Positions 22,346-32,589 of a DNA stretch of 64,000 bases are shown here, piece by piece. The position numbers and the translations under genes are program-made. The notes beneath the pieces were generated by a model. That model was not told the DNA's origin. It did no database searches and saw only the letters and a list, made by a program, of their open reading frames with translations. Origin of the DNA: Forficula auricularia (Eukaryota > Arthropoda > Insecta > Dermaptera > Forficulidae); the NCBI GenBank assembly GCA_024734495.1, contig JALMQS010000089.1, forward strand, positions 62,001-126,000, read 5' to 3'. Positions within the stretch are counted from its first letter, which is position 1. The number at the start of each line of letters is the position of its first letter.

Positions 22346-22989
22346 TCGCTGAAGTGTAAGCAACATACTATACTATAACTTATTCAGTATATTTTAACCA
22401 TCGGATTAAATCCAAACAACTAACTTATTTAAAGCGGATTGTTTGGATTTAACCCGAAGGCTTAAATACACATAATAGACCCTCTAATCAGTTAAGTACC
22501 TATCTAAGAACGAACATTTAGCACTATATTTATTTGTTATGGTCATGTGAATTATCAAAAATAAAATAATATTAATCTAGGCTGTAAATAGAAAAAAAAA
22601 CTTTTTTTTCTAGCATAGTACTTTAAATTGAAAAGATAAAATAATTAATAATTCGCGATCTTGATGTGTCTTCTAAATTTGGATAGGTTAAATATATCTG
22701 CCCATATATATAACATAAACTTAATCAGTTTAACAGATTATGAGATTAAATCTATGAAATAAAATTAACCTGGAAAGAAAGACTTGAAACAGAGAGAGAT
22801 TATAAAACGGAGAAAGAGGGGGCGATAAATAATATATAAATTTATCAAAAGGCTTTAGTTTCTATTTTTAATCGTCAGTTGATTTATCTTGTGGTTAAAA
22901 ATAGGGTTAAATAACCTGCTTATGCAAATCTAGTTTTATTTTATTAGAGGTAGGTAAGTTTATTTTTTCAAAGAAAAATTCAAAGTTTT

Positions 22990-23460
22990 ATTTAGACGAA
23001 AAAGTGAAAACTTTTTTCAATACTTAATAATTGCTTAATTTCTAGGATCAAAATTTCCCGAGAAAAAAAAATATGAAATTTTTTAATTTGATAGGGTTTC
23101 TTTTTTTCAGCAGGCATTCAATTGATCTTGCAAGTTACGATTGTATTATAGTGAGCTCTAGCTAATTAGATTATATTTGGGATATTTATATATTTTGATT
23201 AATAAGTAGGATGAAAAAGTGAAAATATTTTTCAATACTTAAAAATTGCTTAAATTTTGTAATTTCTAGCATAATAATTTCCCGAAAAAAAAATATGAAA
23301 GTTTTTTAATTCGATAGGGTTTCATTTTTTCAGCAGGCATTCAATAGTTTTTGACCATTACGATTGTATTATAGTAAGATATAGCTAATTAGATTATATT
23401 TGGGATATATAAATATTTTGATTAATAAGTCCGAGGAAAAAGTTAAAGCTTTCTCAAGCC
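22990..23460. repeat. Tandem duplication, about 215-220 bp period
   Basis: GAAAAAGTGAAAA, TTTCCCGA, TTCAGCAGGCATTCAAT and TAGCTAATTAGATTATATTT occur in the same order from about 22998 and 23213. A third start is near 23435. The surrounding 22346-22989 is AT-rich, with an inverted repeat GGATTAAATCCAAACA / TGTTTGGATTTAACC at 22404-22456. Confidence 0.65.
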
Positions 23461-23649
23461 TAGGTACGAACTCCAATAAGTAATATTATATATTTTATTT
23501 ATTTAGATGTTTAAAGTCGCCACTTGTACTTCATCCATTAATTACTTTTGTATTTTCTTCTCTATGAGGCGACCCTCTTCACTACTTTACTAAATAAATG
23601 AATAAATAATAAAATAAATTAATAAAAAATAAATTTTATAATTTAATTA

Positions 23650-25540
23650 ACGTCGGATAAATTCAATTTTATTAAACCAATTATTTTACATGAATTAATG
23701 TATATGTTGTATTTTAACTTCGACTCCGGAGATTACTTCTCCACCATCGAGTGTCCTTGATCATCATTTTAGTCTTTGTTTTTAATAAGAGGAAAAAATT
23801 AATTAAAAAAAAAAAACCTCTTTTCCGATAATTATTTCAATTCCATTATTCCTCTCAATCCCTCCCACCATTTCCAATTCTTTTTTTTTTTTTTTATAAA
23901 TTTTATTAAACCAATTATTTTACATTAATTAATGTATACATTGTATTTTTGCTTCGATTCCATCAAGTGTCCTTATTCATCTTTAGTCCTTGTTTTTAAT
24001 AAGAGGAAAAATCTAATTAGATAAAAAAACCTCTTTTCCGATAATTATTTCAATTCCATAATTCCTCTCAATCCCTCCCACCATTTCCAATTCTTTTTTT
24101 ATAAATTTTATTAAACCAATTATTTTACATTAATTAATGTATACATTGTATTTTTGCTTCGATTCCATCAAGTGTCCTTATTCATCTTTAGTCCTTGTTT
24201 TTAATAAGAGGAAAAATCTAATTAGATAAAAAAACCTCTTTTCCGATAATTATTTCAATTCTATAATTCCTCTCAATCCCTCCCACCATTTCCAATTCTT
24301 TTTTTTTTATAAATTTTACTAAACCAATTATTTTACATTAATTAATGTATACATTGTATTTTTGATTCGATTCCATCAAGTGTCCTTATTCATCTTTAGT
24401 CCTTGTTTTTAATAAGAGGAAAAATCTAATTAGATAAAAAAACCTCTTTTCCGATAATTATTTCAATTCTATAATTCCTCTCAATCCCTCCCACCATTTC
24501 CAATTCTTTTTTTTTTTATAAATTTTATTAAACCAAATATTTTACATTAATTAATGTATACATTGTATTTTTGCTTCGATTCCATCAAGTGTCCTTATTC
24601 ATCTTTAGTCCTTGTTTTTAATAAGAGGAAAAATCTAATTAGATAAAAAAACCTCTTTTCCGATAATTATTTCAATTCTATAATTCCTCTCAATCCCTCC
24701 CACCATTTCCAATTCTTTTTTTTTTTATAAATTTTATTAAACCAATTATTTTACATTAATTAATGTATACATTGTATTTTTGCTTCGATTCCATCAAGTG
24801 TCCTTATTCATCTTTAGTCCTTGTTTTTAATAAGAGGAAAAATCTAATTAGATAAAAAAACCTCTTTTCCGATAATTATTTCAATTCTATAATTCCTCTC
24901 AATCCCTCCCACCATTTCCAATTCTTTTTTTTTATAAATTTTATTAAACCAATTATTTTACATTAATTAATGTATACATTGTATTTTTGCTTCGATTCCA
25001 TCAAGTGTCCTTATTCATCTTTAGTCCTTGTTTTTAATAAGAGGAAAAATCTAATTAGATAAAAAAACCTCTTTTCCGATAATTATTTCAATTCTATAAT
25101 TCCTCTCAATCCCTCCCACCATTTCCAATTCTTTTTTTTTTATAAATTTTATTAAACCAATTATTTTACATTAATTAATGTATACATTGTATTTTTGATT
25201 CGATTCCCAGTTACTCTCACCATCAAGTGTCCTTATTCATCTTTAGTCCTTGTTTTTAATAAGAGGAAAAATCTAATTAGATAAAAAAACCTCTTTTCCG
25301 ATAATTATTTCAATTCCATAATTCCTCTCAATCCCTCCCACCATTTCCAATTCTTTTTTTATATAAATTTTATTAAACCAATTATTTTACATTAATTAAT
25401 GTATACATTGTATTTTTGCTTTCGATTCCATCGAGTGTCCTTATTCATCTTTAGTCCTTGTTTTTAATAAGAGGAAAAATCTAATTAGATAAAAAAACCT
25501 CTTTTCCGATAATTATTTCAATTCATTATTCCCCAATCAA
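23650..25540 (+). repeat. Array of nine units, about 207 bp each
   Basis: Units start at roughly 23655, 23895, 24100, 24307, 24518, 24726, 24932, 25139 and 25362 with ATAAATTTTATTAAACC. Each holds TTAATGTATACATTG, TCATCTTTAGTCCTTG, AAGAGGAAAAATC, CTCTTTTCCGATAATT and a CTCCCACCATTTCC end. The middle units are almost identical, the outer ones more diverged. The first unit keeps the GGAGATTACTTCTCC hairpin and the last keeps AATCAAGTCGATTGG. Right of the array (25605-25680) the sequence resembles that next to Helitron fragments at 39540 and 21430. Single or double copies occur at 4725, 39060-39500, 52830-53230 (minus) and 56285. Confidence 0.85.
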
Positions 25541-26037
25541 GTCGATTGGTTATCCTCCTCATCCATCTCTCCTCCTCTTCATCCCCCCCCCCCCCATTTC
25601 CAATTCAATTGCTTAATAAATTTTAATATTTAATAATATTTAAACTATAAGCGAGATTTAAAATTAATTAATAGAATCTAATTAAATAAAAATTCATGTT
25701 TATTTATTTCTGCCTTTATCATAACAACATATTAAAATCTCCGTAAAATTATTTAAAAAAAAACAAAATGCCATATTTTCCGCATTTTAAAACCGGAAAT
25801 TTTAAAGTAAAGGAAAATGTAGTATTTAGATTTAAATTCATGTCCGAGATAGTTATTTGACTTTAATTCTATAAGGAGAACATCTTAATAGTTATAGAAT
25901 AATTAATTGAGATTGTGGTGTTGGTGCAAGGTGAAACATCTTTAATAAAGATAAAAGTAAATAAATATTTTATGAAATATTAATTTACTGTTTCAAGTTA
26001 AAAATTAAAAAAAAGTAAAAGAGGTAAATTTTTCAAT

Positions 26038-26069
26038 ACATATATTTCGGGCTATCAACCCATCTTCAG
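26038..26069 (-). ncRNA. Hammerhead-ribozyme-like motif, family C
   Basis: In minus sense it is CTGAAGA, T, GGG-hairpin-CCC, GAAATATATG. It is nearly identical to 12990-13023. Confidence 0.4.
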
Positions 26070-26087
26070 GAAGTACAGAAAATAACT

Positions 26088-26202
26088 AAAATTATTGGAT
26101 AAAAAATACTTGGTAGGTTTCACATTAAGATATAAAAATAAAACGAATTTATTTTTATATCTTAATGTGAAACCTACCAAGTATTTTTTATCCAATAATT
26201 TT
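26088..26202. repeat. Near-perfect palindrome, arms of about 55 bp
   Basis: Both arms contain GGATAAAAAATACTTGGTAG and CACATTAAGATATAAAAATA or their complements, with a centre of about 4 bases (ACGA). Mismatches are very few, so it is young or maintained. Confidence 0.85.
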
Positions 26203-26239
26203 AACAAATGTTTCACCAAGTACCAACACCAAATTCCTT

Positions 26240-26965
26240 AAAATCTATAGAAAATAACTAAAAAGTAAGCTACTTATGTATTGAAAAAATTTATCTCTTT
26301 TTTTAATTTTTAACTTGAAACAAGTGACCTTGAAAACCCAACTCATAGTAAATTAATATTTCATAAAATATTTATTTACTTTTATAGAGTTATAGAAAGT
26401 TTAATCGTGACGATAACCGGGCCCTAAATCCGTCAACCGCTTCCGAGTCACGAACTAACGAAATAGAACATAAGACAAATAAATAAACTTATTAATAGAA
26501 TAAAATTAAAAAATACAAGTTTATTTATTTATGCAGACCCGGATTTATGTAAGGGCTTGAGCACCCAGGGTCCTGAGATGCCAAAGGGCCCCAAAGTAAA
26601 GAAAAAGATTTTTAAAATGTACATATATGTTTGTAAATTATTTTATGATGCAAAATAAAGATATCCATAAATCGTCAGTTAGCCTACGATTAAAACATTA
26701 AAGATTGCCGTGGTAAAAATATTAGAAAATTAACTGTCTAATGTGCATAAGTAGATTTTATGAAACTACTGTAAAATAAATAAAAAATTATGTCCATTTT
26801 TTTTAAGGTTTCTTTAATTTTCCCCACGGTATTTATGCTTTTATCATAACAACGTCTTAAAATCTCGTTAAAATTATTAAAAAAATATATATTTTTCACA
26901 TTTTGAAATGAGACGATTTTAAAGTTAAGGAAAACTAGTTTAGTTCAGTCAAATTACGATATTAA
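26240..26965. other. AT-rich stretch without recognised genes
   Basis: Mostly AT-rich. A GAGCACCCAGGGTCCTGAG segment near 26550 resembles ends of DNA transposons, but no partner end was found. Confidence 0.3.
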
Positions 26966-28171
26966 CAGGAAATAATTCCAGGTAAAGATTTTATTGCTGG
27001 AATACCTTTATTGGTACTCCAATATTACTACCCTAAGTCCCCCCCCCAAATCTGTGTTGAGGAAATTTTTCTACGAGCCTTAAAATGAGAAAATTTTCCG
27101 AGTTTTTTCAGTTTTTCTTGAATAACTCTAAAACGGCTTATCAAATCAAAAAGATATTCATTAGATAAATTAAAGGTCTTTAAATTACGCATATAATGAT
27201 AAAAGTTTCATCTATTTATATTCAGTAGAACCGTTACTAGCGCCTGTGAAAAAACAGCCCCTGAGTCACTTTTAAATATCCCTAAAACTAGTACTTTTTT
27301 CGATTTTTCCCCATTTTGACCATGAAGGAGTACGTTTTCGACAAAGACCACTCTATACATTTTTAAACAAGATTAAATTTATTACATTTGAAACAAAGTT
27401 TTATCTTAATTGAATAATGGTAATGTAAGGTTGAAGTTTTGAAAAAATGCAATTGTTTGCAAAAAATCGCAGTTTTTCCATCATAAAATAAAAACCACTC
27501 ATACTAGAAACTTGATTCCTATCTCATTGTCTAGAAAATTTTGTTGGCTTGAACGTTTCTTTGGACCTGTTTTTGTTAAAATTCTTATATTTATAGATAC
27601 GCAGCATTTTCCATGATAGGAAATGATCCATTGTTTCAAGCAATCGCAGTTTTTCCTTCATAAAATAAAAACCACTAATACTAGAAACTTGATTCCTATC
27701 TCATTGTCTAGAAAATTTTGTTGGCTTGAACGTTTCTTTGGACCTGTTTTTGTTAAAATTCTTATATTTATAGATACGCAGCATTTTCCATGATAGGAAA
27801 TGATCCATTGTTTCAAGCAATCGCAGTTTTTCCTTCATAAAATAAAAACCACTAATACTAGAAACTTGATTCCTATCTCATTGTCTAGAAAATTTTGTTT
27901 ACTTGGACCACTTTTATAGATATTCTACATTTTCCGGACAGGATATGATCCGAATCCTCAAAAGAGTCATGGAAATTGCTAGATATCTATAAATCTAAGA
28001 GTTTTATCAAAAAAGTGGTCCAAGTAAACTTTAAAGTCAATAAAATTAGAAAAATAGAAAAATTTCCACAACACAGATTTGGGAGGGGGGGGGTGGAAAC
28101 TTAGGGAAGTAATATTGGAGTACCAATAAAGGTATTTCAGAAATAAAATCTTTACCGGGAATTATTTCCTG
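26966..28171. mobile_element. Element with terminal inverted repeats of about 110 bp
   Basis: Left end CAGGAAATAATTCC and right end GGAATTATTTCCTG are followed by matching arms through GGTACTCCAATATTAC and AAATCTGTGTTG. The interior is non-coding and includes a tandem duplication. No clear target duplication (left flank ATTAA, right flank TTTAT), so the class is open. Confidence 0.65.
27468..27900 (+). repeat. Tandem repeat, about 178-bp period, 2.4 copies
   Basis: CGCAGTTTTTCC starts at 27468, 27645 and 27823. Each unit contains GAAACTTGATTCCTATCTC and GATACGCAGCATTTTCCATG. Units 2 and 3 are nearly identical. Confidence 0.85.
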
Positions 28172-28226
28172 TTTATGCCATTTTTACTTTCCCATTTATA
28201 TTCTATAGAATATAGTAATGGGAGAG

Positions 28227-28602
28227 TGTAGCGGCCCGCTGTTGCTTTGGCTACGAGCCTTTAGACACGGCCGCTAGATGACTCAGTCAGATCGTTGCGA
28301 CACTTTTGCATGACTGATAATATATCAGTCATGCTATAAGTGAAGCAATTCGATCTCGGCTGAGCATCGCATTCGAATCGCATCGAGCATTCGGATCGCA
28401 TCAATCGCTCGAATGGAAGGAGGGGCCAACCGCCAACTAGTAGCCCCTCTCCCGCTAATTAAGCGGATGGCGCCCATCCCAGCTTTCCATAGGGCAGCAG
28501 CTAACGCCCCGAAGCACACACCAGATTGTTGGGACCCCACCGACTTGGTGGGGGGCGCGGACACGCACCACACAGCACTCAGCACTCACGAGCGCCCTAA
28601 CA
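28227..28602 (+). repeat. TRIM 5' LTR
   Basis: 376 bp, TG...CA. It includes a perfect 11-bp inverted repeat GCATGACTGAT/ATCAGTCATGC at 28309-28335, a GATCTCGGCTGAGCATCG segment followed by short ATCG-type variations, and a GC-rich 3' half. Reading frames here (28334-28622) are by-products. Confidence 0.9.
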
Positions 28603-28605
28603 ATC

Positions 28606-28623
28606 TGGTGACCCCGACGTGAT
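28606..28623 (+). other. TRIM primer-binding site
   Basis: TGGTGACCCCGACGTGAT is complementary over 18 nt to the conserved 3' end of eukaryotic tRNA-Trp (…ATCACGTCGGGGTCACCA). Established knowledge: tRNA-Trp priming is characteristic of the CsRn1 group of Ty3/gypsy elements, which also occurs in insects. Confidence 0.85.
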
Positions 28624-28702
28624 TGCTAAGCAAGCAGTTCTTGACCCACCAGCTAGGTGGATAGAGCCCACCCCGATTAACTAAGTCGGTAAAGCAATCA
28701 CC

Positions 28703-28721
28703 AAAAAAAGGAAAGAAAGGG
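28703..28721 (+). other. TRIM polypurine tract
   Basis: AAAAAAAGGAAAGAAAGGG lies just before the 3' LTR, with a 5-nt gap (TGTGA). It is in the expected place for plus-strand priming. Confidence 0.75.
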
Positions 28722-28726
28722 TGTGA

Positions 28727-29087
28727 TGTAGCGGCCCGCTGTTGCTTTGGCTACGAGCCTTTAGACATGGCCGCTAGATGACTCAGTCAGATCGTTGCGA
28801 CACTTTTGCATGACTGATAATATATCAGTCATGCTATAAGTGAAGCAATTCGATCTCGGCTGAGCATCGAATCGTATCGAATCGATCGACTGGATCGAAT
28901 GGAAGGAGGGGCCAACCGCCAACTAGTAGTCCCTCCCCCGCTAACAAAGCGGATGGCGCCCAGCCCGGCTTTCCATCAGGGCACAAACAACGCCCTGCAT
29001 ACACGCAACATTGTTAGGACCCCACCGACTTGGTGGGGGGCGCGGACACGCACCACAAAGCACTCAGCACTCACGAGCGCCCTAACA
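28727..29087 (+). repeat. TRIM 3' LTR
   Basis: 361 bp. It is identical to the 5' LTR over its first 130 bp apart from C/T at the GACA(C/T)GG position, then differs in the ATCG-rich stretch and at scattered sites in the GC-rich part. It is followed directly by the target repeat GAGAG. Confidence 0.9.
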
Positions 29088-29480
29088 GAGAGTATTGCGA
29101 GGGACTGTCTGGGTCCTGACTCTTTGAGAGCTTGTATCTCAGAGATGAAAAAAGTTAACTTTATTTTGTAACTTCTAGATGGAAGGAATCGATGGCCTTA
29201 ATAGTTGCAAACCGAATTTAGGACATCAAACCAGAAATTGAACTCCCCAGGGGCCAAAAATGCATTGGTCTGTACATATGTACGTATGTACCCCCCTGCG
29301 TTTCGCAACCATAAGTCTCAAAGCTACGAAATTCGAAACTTAAGCTCAATATAGGCTAGAAAGAATACAATGAGTTTTTGGTTGAAATCGGAAAACCGGA
29401 AATGAACATTTACATGAAAGATTTTTTTATTTTTTTTATTTTCTCAAAAATAGTTTGAGCCGTTTTTGAGAAAATTAAAA

Positions 29481-30660
29481 AAAACGAAATAAAGGAAGGG
29501 GGTGTAAATTAGTAGTGTCGCGATGATTTCAAATAAATGAAAATGTGAAAGTTTTGTGATGACCACACCAAATGTTATCACGTAATTTGCCTGGACTTGT
29601 TCACAATAGAGTTGAGAAATAAATTAAGCGCACTCGCGCTGGTGAACTAATACATTCAATCATGGTACTTAGAATAAAGAAATCCATCCAAATTGCCTGG
29701 TTTTGATTTGGTTCCGGTCGTTAATCATTATATGTTCACCCTTATTCGGCTTATTCACCCCCGATTGACCCATCCCCTATAGGTTTCCCAATAACCAATT
29801 TGATTTTGACACTGGGTGTCGGTCGGGGCAAGGGCGGCATAAATCACTGGCAGGGCTTATCATCTTCATTTTCTGTTTCAATCACGTTCACCTTGTTTTT
29901 GAAACACAACCAACCCCTATACTTTGATTAATTAGGTTTTTCCACTCTCTTTTTAGAAACCGGTGCACGGAAACAAAAACATGGCTAGGATTTGGGGGAT
30001 TTCTCTCTCTACTGCAATGCATCAAGTTGCAAAGAGAGAGGAAGGGTCGTAAACCGCCAGGCAAGTCAGGGAATGTCTGTTTGTAGTATGTTTGCCTCAA
30101 GGGTGGAAGGGAAAGTAAAAGGGAAAGCTATTAACCACTTGAAAGGGAGTGAAGAGGTTTGCACTCGGTGAATAACAATTGGACACAAGGGAGGGGGAGT
30201 GAATTATTGGCCCTACCCCCTCCTAGTGCCAAATACTCTTCAGCTTAAGGAGTAGAACCGTGACCTATCCTCTTAACAAAAAGTATTGCTGTTGAACTTT
30301 TTACCCAAGTTAAACTGATATTATCGCTTTTTATCTCTCTCTCTCAAAACAAAACCATGAAAATAACGATTTTTTTGAGATTCATAAATATTTTTTACTT
30401 TTTCATAAATATTTATAATAATAAAGTACGTTAAAAGGTTACAATATACCCACGGGTACAGCCTAATATAATTAATGAAACTGCAGAAGGACAGATTGGT
30501 AGAAGAGGGTCGAATAATGATATTTTTATTTTATTTTTTTATAAGTTTTTTTTATTAAATTTTTACTTAAACATATAAAAATTTAATTTGTAAAGGCAGT
30601 TGCCTAGTAAAAAGGGCCTTATAAATTTCTGAAATACATATTTTTTAATTAATTGTTTTT
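29481..30660. other. Apparently single-copy stretch
   Basis: No segment of 29690-30260 is seen elsewhere in the window, and base composition is more balanced. Notable are GGTGTCGGTCGGGGCAAGGG near 29814 and an acceptor-like CACTCTCTTTTTAG at 29943-29956 followed by only about 25 open codons. I cannot assign a gene. It could hold conserved non-coding DNA. Confidence 0.35.
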
Positions 30661-31616
30661 ATTTTACCATACAGGGTATGGTCAAGTATTGTAATCGTGC
30701 ATGAAAAAAGTTGTTTTTTCCTTCTTTTTTTTCAAAATATCTAAAAAACGGCTGAAAGTATTTCGATTAAAAAAATTGAGCGAAACCATAACATTTTGGT
30801 CTACAAAAAAGCTCTAATAAGTGAACATCAAAAAAATTATATTTTTCGAGATAATAATTGTTTTGTCAAAATGTCTGTTAGTTAGTTAGTTAGTCTGTGC
30901 GTTACCAAATTTGTGGACGAGTTAGCTCAAAAACTAGTGTGAATATCGAAACCAAATTTCACACGTAGTTTTGGTCCATTGAGATTACGAGCTGATTAGA
31001 TTTTGGTGCATATCGACCCAAAATTAAGAGGGGTCGAGGGGGGGTTAAAAATTAAAAATCTAGGTCGTTTGCGTTTGAGCATACTCAACCAAATTTTGTA
31101 TACATAATCAGTGGGTACCCAGAAGTCTAAAAATGCAAAAACTATCAGCCCGAAATGGGGGGGGGGCGAAGGGTCAAAAAATGAAAATCTTGGCCATTTA
31201 CCAAACTAAACCAAATTTTGTATACATAATCAGTGGATCCCCAGAAGTCTAAAAATGCAAAAACTATCAGCCCGAAATGGGGGGGGGGGGCGAAGGGTCA
31301 AAAAATGAAAATCTTGGTCATTTACCAAACTAAACCAAATTTTGTATACATAATCAGTGGGTCCCCAGAAGTCTAAAAATGCAAAAACTATCCGCCCGAA
31401 ATGGGGGGGGGGGCGGAGGGTCAAAAAATGAAAATCTTGGTCATTTACCAAACTAAACCAAATTTTGTATACATAATCAGTGGGTCCCCAGAAGTCTAAA
31501 AATGCAAAAACTAACCCCTCCCCCTACATGATTATAATTAATTTTATTAAATATTAAATATAAGTGAGGGGCCAGGATGAATGGTAAGTCAAGTGGCTGG
31601 CCACATCAGAACACGT
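30661..31616 (+). mobile_element. Terminal-hairpin repeat, subfamily I, with internal expansion
   Basis: It starts TTTTACCATACAGGGTATGG (hairpin ACCATAC/GTATGGT), then AGTATTGTAATCGTGCATG. It ends GGCCACATCAGAACACGTCAG. About 120-bp units containing ACCAAATTTTGTATACATAA, CCCAGAAGTCTAAAAATGC and a G run are repeated about four times at 31080-31520. The minus-strand frame in this part (31230-31451) follows from the repeat. Confidence 0.65.
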
Positions 31617-31622
31617 CAGCTT

Positions 31623-32158
31623 ATTTTTTAATGCAATCGAATGCAATAAGGGCAAGCCAGAAAGATGCAGCTCCTATGGATCTCGAAAGACCCTTGCATT
31701 ACCGAAGAGAAGGAAAAGTTGATTAAGTGAGAGGGTGTAGACGTAGGTGTCTATGTACCCCGGTTTTGAAGGTTTGAAGGTTATAAGTGCTGGGAAAGAT
31801 GGAAGCTGGGAGGGAGTTCCAGTTCCTTGAAGTCATGGGGATATATGTATTGGCGAATGAAGTGGTCCGGCACTTTTCTAATTTGACCGCGAAAGAGGGT
31901 TGGGAGTCGGCAAAACGCGTGCTACGTGCAAAGCCTGCTTTGAGGGGAACTATTGATTTTATCTCATGAGAGCACCTGCTGTGATAGTATCTATAGAAGA
32001 GGGAAAGGGCAGAGAAATTTCATTGGTGAGGGTAGAATCGTCAATTAGTCTGATGGCTCTTTACTGAATTGCATCCAGGGTAGCAAGAGAATATTTACAG
32101 TCTCCTCTCCATAGATGAGATCCGTATTCGAGACAGGGCCAGATTACTGGTAGTAAAT
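31623..32158 (-). mobile_element. LINE 3' fragment, jockey/CR1-like, diverged copy
   Basis: About 80-90% similar by eye to 32605-33135, with several deletions. Its 3' end on the minus strand is an A run inserted directly at the end of the terminal-hairpin element. Frames are disrupted. It preserves the codons for the same reverse-transcriptase tail as the second copy. Confidence 0.7.
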
Positions 32159-32589
32159 TTTATAAGTTTTCATTTTGATAAAAGTAATTTTTTCTCTCCG
32201 ACCCACCATTTTTGAGATATATGCAAAAGACCAAAAATCGGGACATTTCCACCCCCACCCCTAAGCCTAGTAGCTAGGACTGGGGACTAATATTTTTACC
32301 CAACGACCTCAAGCATATTACATAAGAAAAAAATTCTCTCCTCTTCAATGTTTTCTATAACCAATTCGTTGACTGAACTACGAGTGGATATAGAAAATAT
32401 TTATTGTTATAGCAAGCTATTAGCCACATAGACGATTGATATTGGTTATCTATTTACTCACAATATTGTAACTTATCCAGCCCTATGTGGAAGAAGTCGT
32501 TAGAAAAAGAGCCAACATCCACGTTGGAAAATTGGCATCACACACTAATCAGACCCTCCACTCATTTGTCCGGATCCCCGAAAGACGTC
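32159..32589. other. Unassigned spacer between two LINE copies
   Basis: AT-rich with one C-rich patch (CCCACCCCTAAGCC near 32250). A plus-strand frame at 32485-32703 crosses into the LINE tail and is not a gene. Confidence 0.3.

Larger units (their letters stand above)
25913..26237. mobile_element. PLE family C end within an inverted repeat
   Basis: Outer arms (about 25913-25950 and 26203-26237) share GTTGGTGCAAGGTGAAACAT in opposite orientation. Inside are a minus-sense hammerhead-like motif (26038-26069) and a 115-bp palindrome. Another TTTACTTTTAT... piece repeats at 26240-26390, extending the inverted arrangement. 25681-25912 shows no feature. Confidence 0.5.
28227..29087 (+). mobile_element. 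TRIM: miniature LTR retrotransposon, tRNA-Trp primer site
   Basis: Two direct LTRs (28227-28602 and 28727-29087) start TGTAGCGG and end CTAACA. They flank only 124 bp of internal sequence. The internal part has a primer-binding site after a 3-nt gap and a polypurine tract near its end. A 5-bp target duplication GAGAG is present at 28222-28226 and 29088-29092. There is no gag or pol, so the element is non-autonomous. LTR pairs differ by substitutions and by a variable ATCG-rich stretch near 28365-28410. Confidence 0.9.
28186..29480 (+). mobile_element. Terminal-hairpin repeat, subfamily III, split by a TRIM
   Basis: 28186-28226 reads TTTTTACTTTCCCATTTATA with a long hairpin (CCCATT...AATGGG, inner TATTCTATAGAATATA), then GAGAG. 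After the TRIM the sequence resumes at 29088 with GAGAGTATTGCGAGG, which corresponds to AGTATTGTAATCG of the other subfamilies. Downstream, TACATATGTACGTATGTA and AACTTAAGCTCAATATAGGC match 44900-45140 in reverse orientation. Confidence 0.55.

Noticed and set aside
23650..25540. CRISPR-like array
   Set aside because: The repeated unit is about 207 bp with no short repeat/variable spacer structure, and the genome is eukaryotic.
23650..25540. Retrozyme (hammerhead-bearing tandem satellite)
   Set aside because: I found no CTGANGA...GAAA on either strand of the 207-bp unit. The GGAGA/TCTCC hairpin in the full-length units lacks the core bases.
29943..30050. Exon after CACTCTCTTTTTAG
   Set aside because: The open frame is only about 25 codons with no helix or domain pattern, and no donor site follows.
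31230..31451. 73-codon minus frame with repeated peptide
   Set aside because: It is a translation of the 120-bp repeat units in the hairpin-family element.
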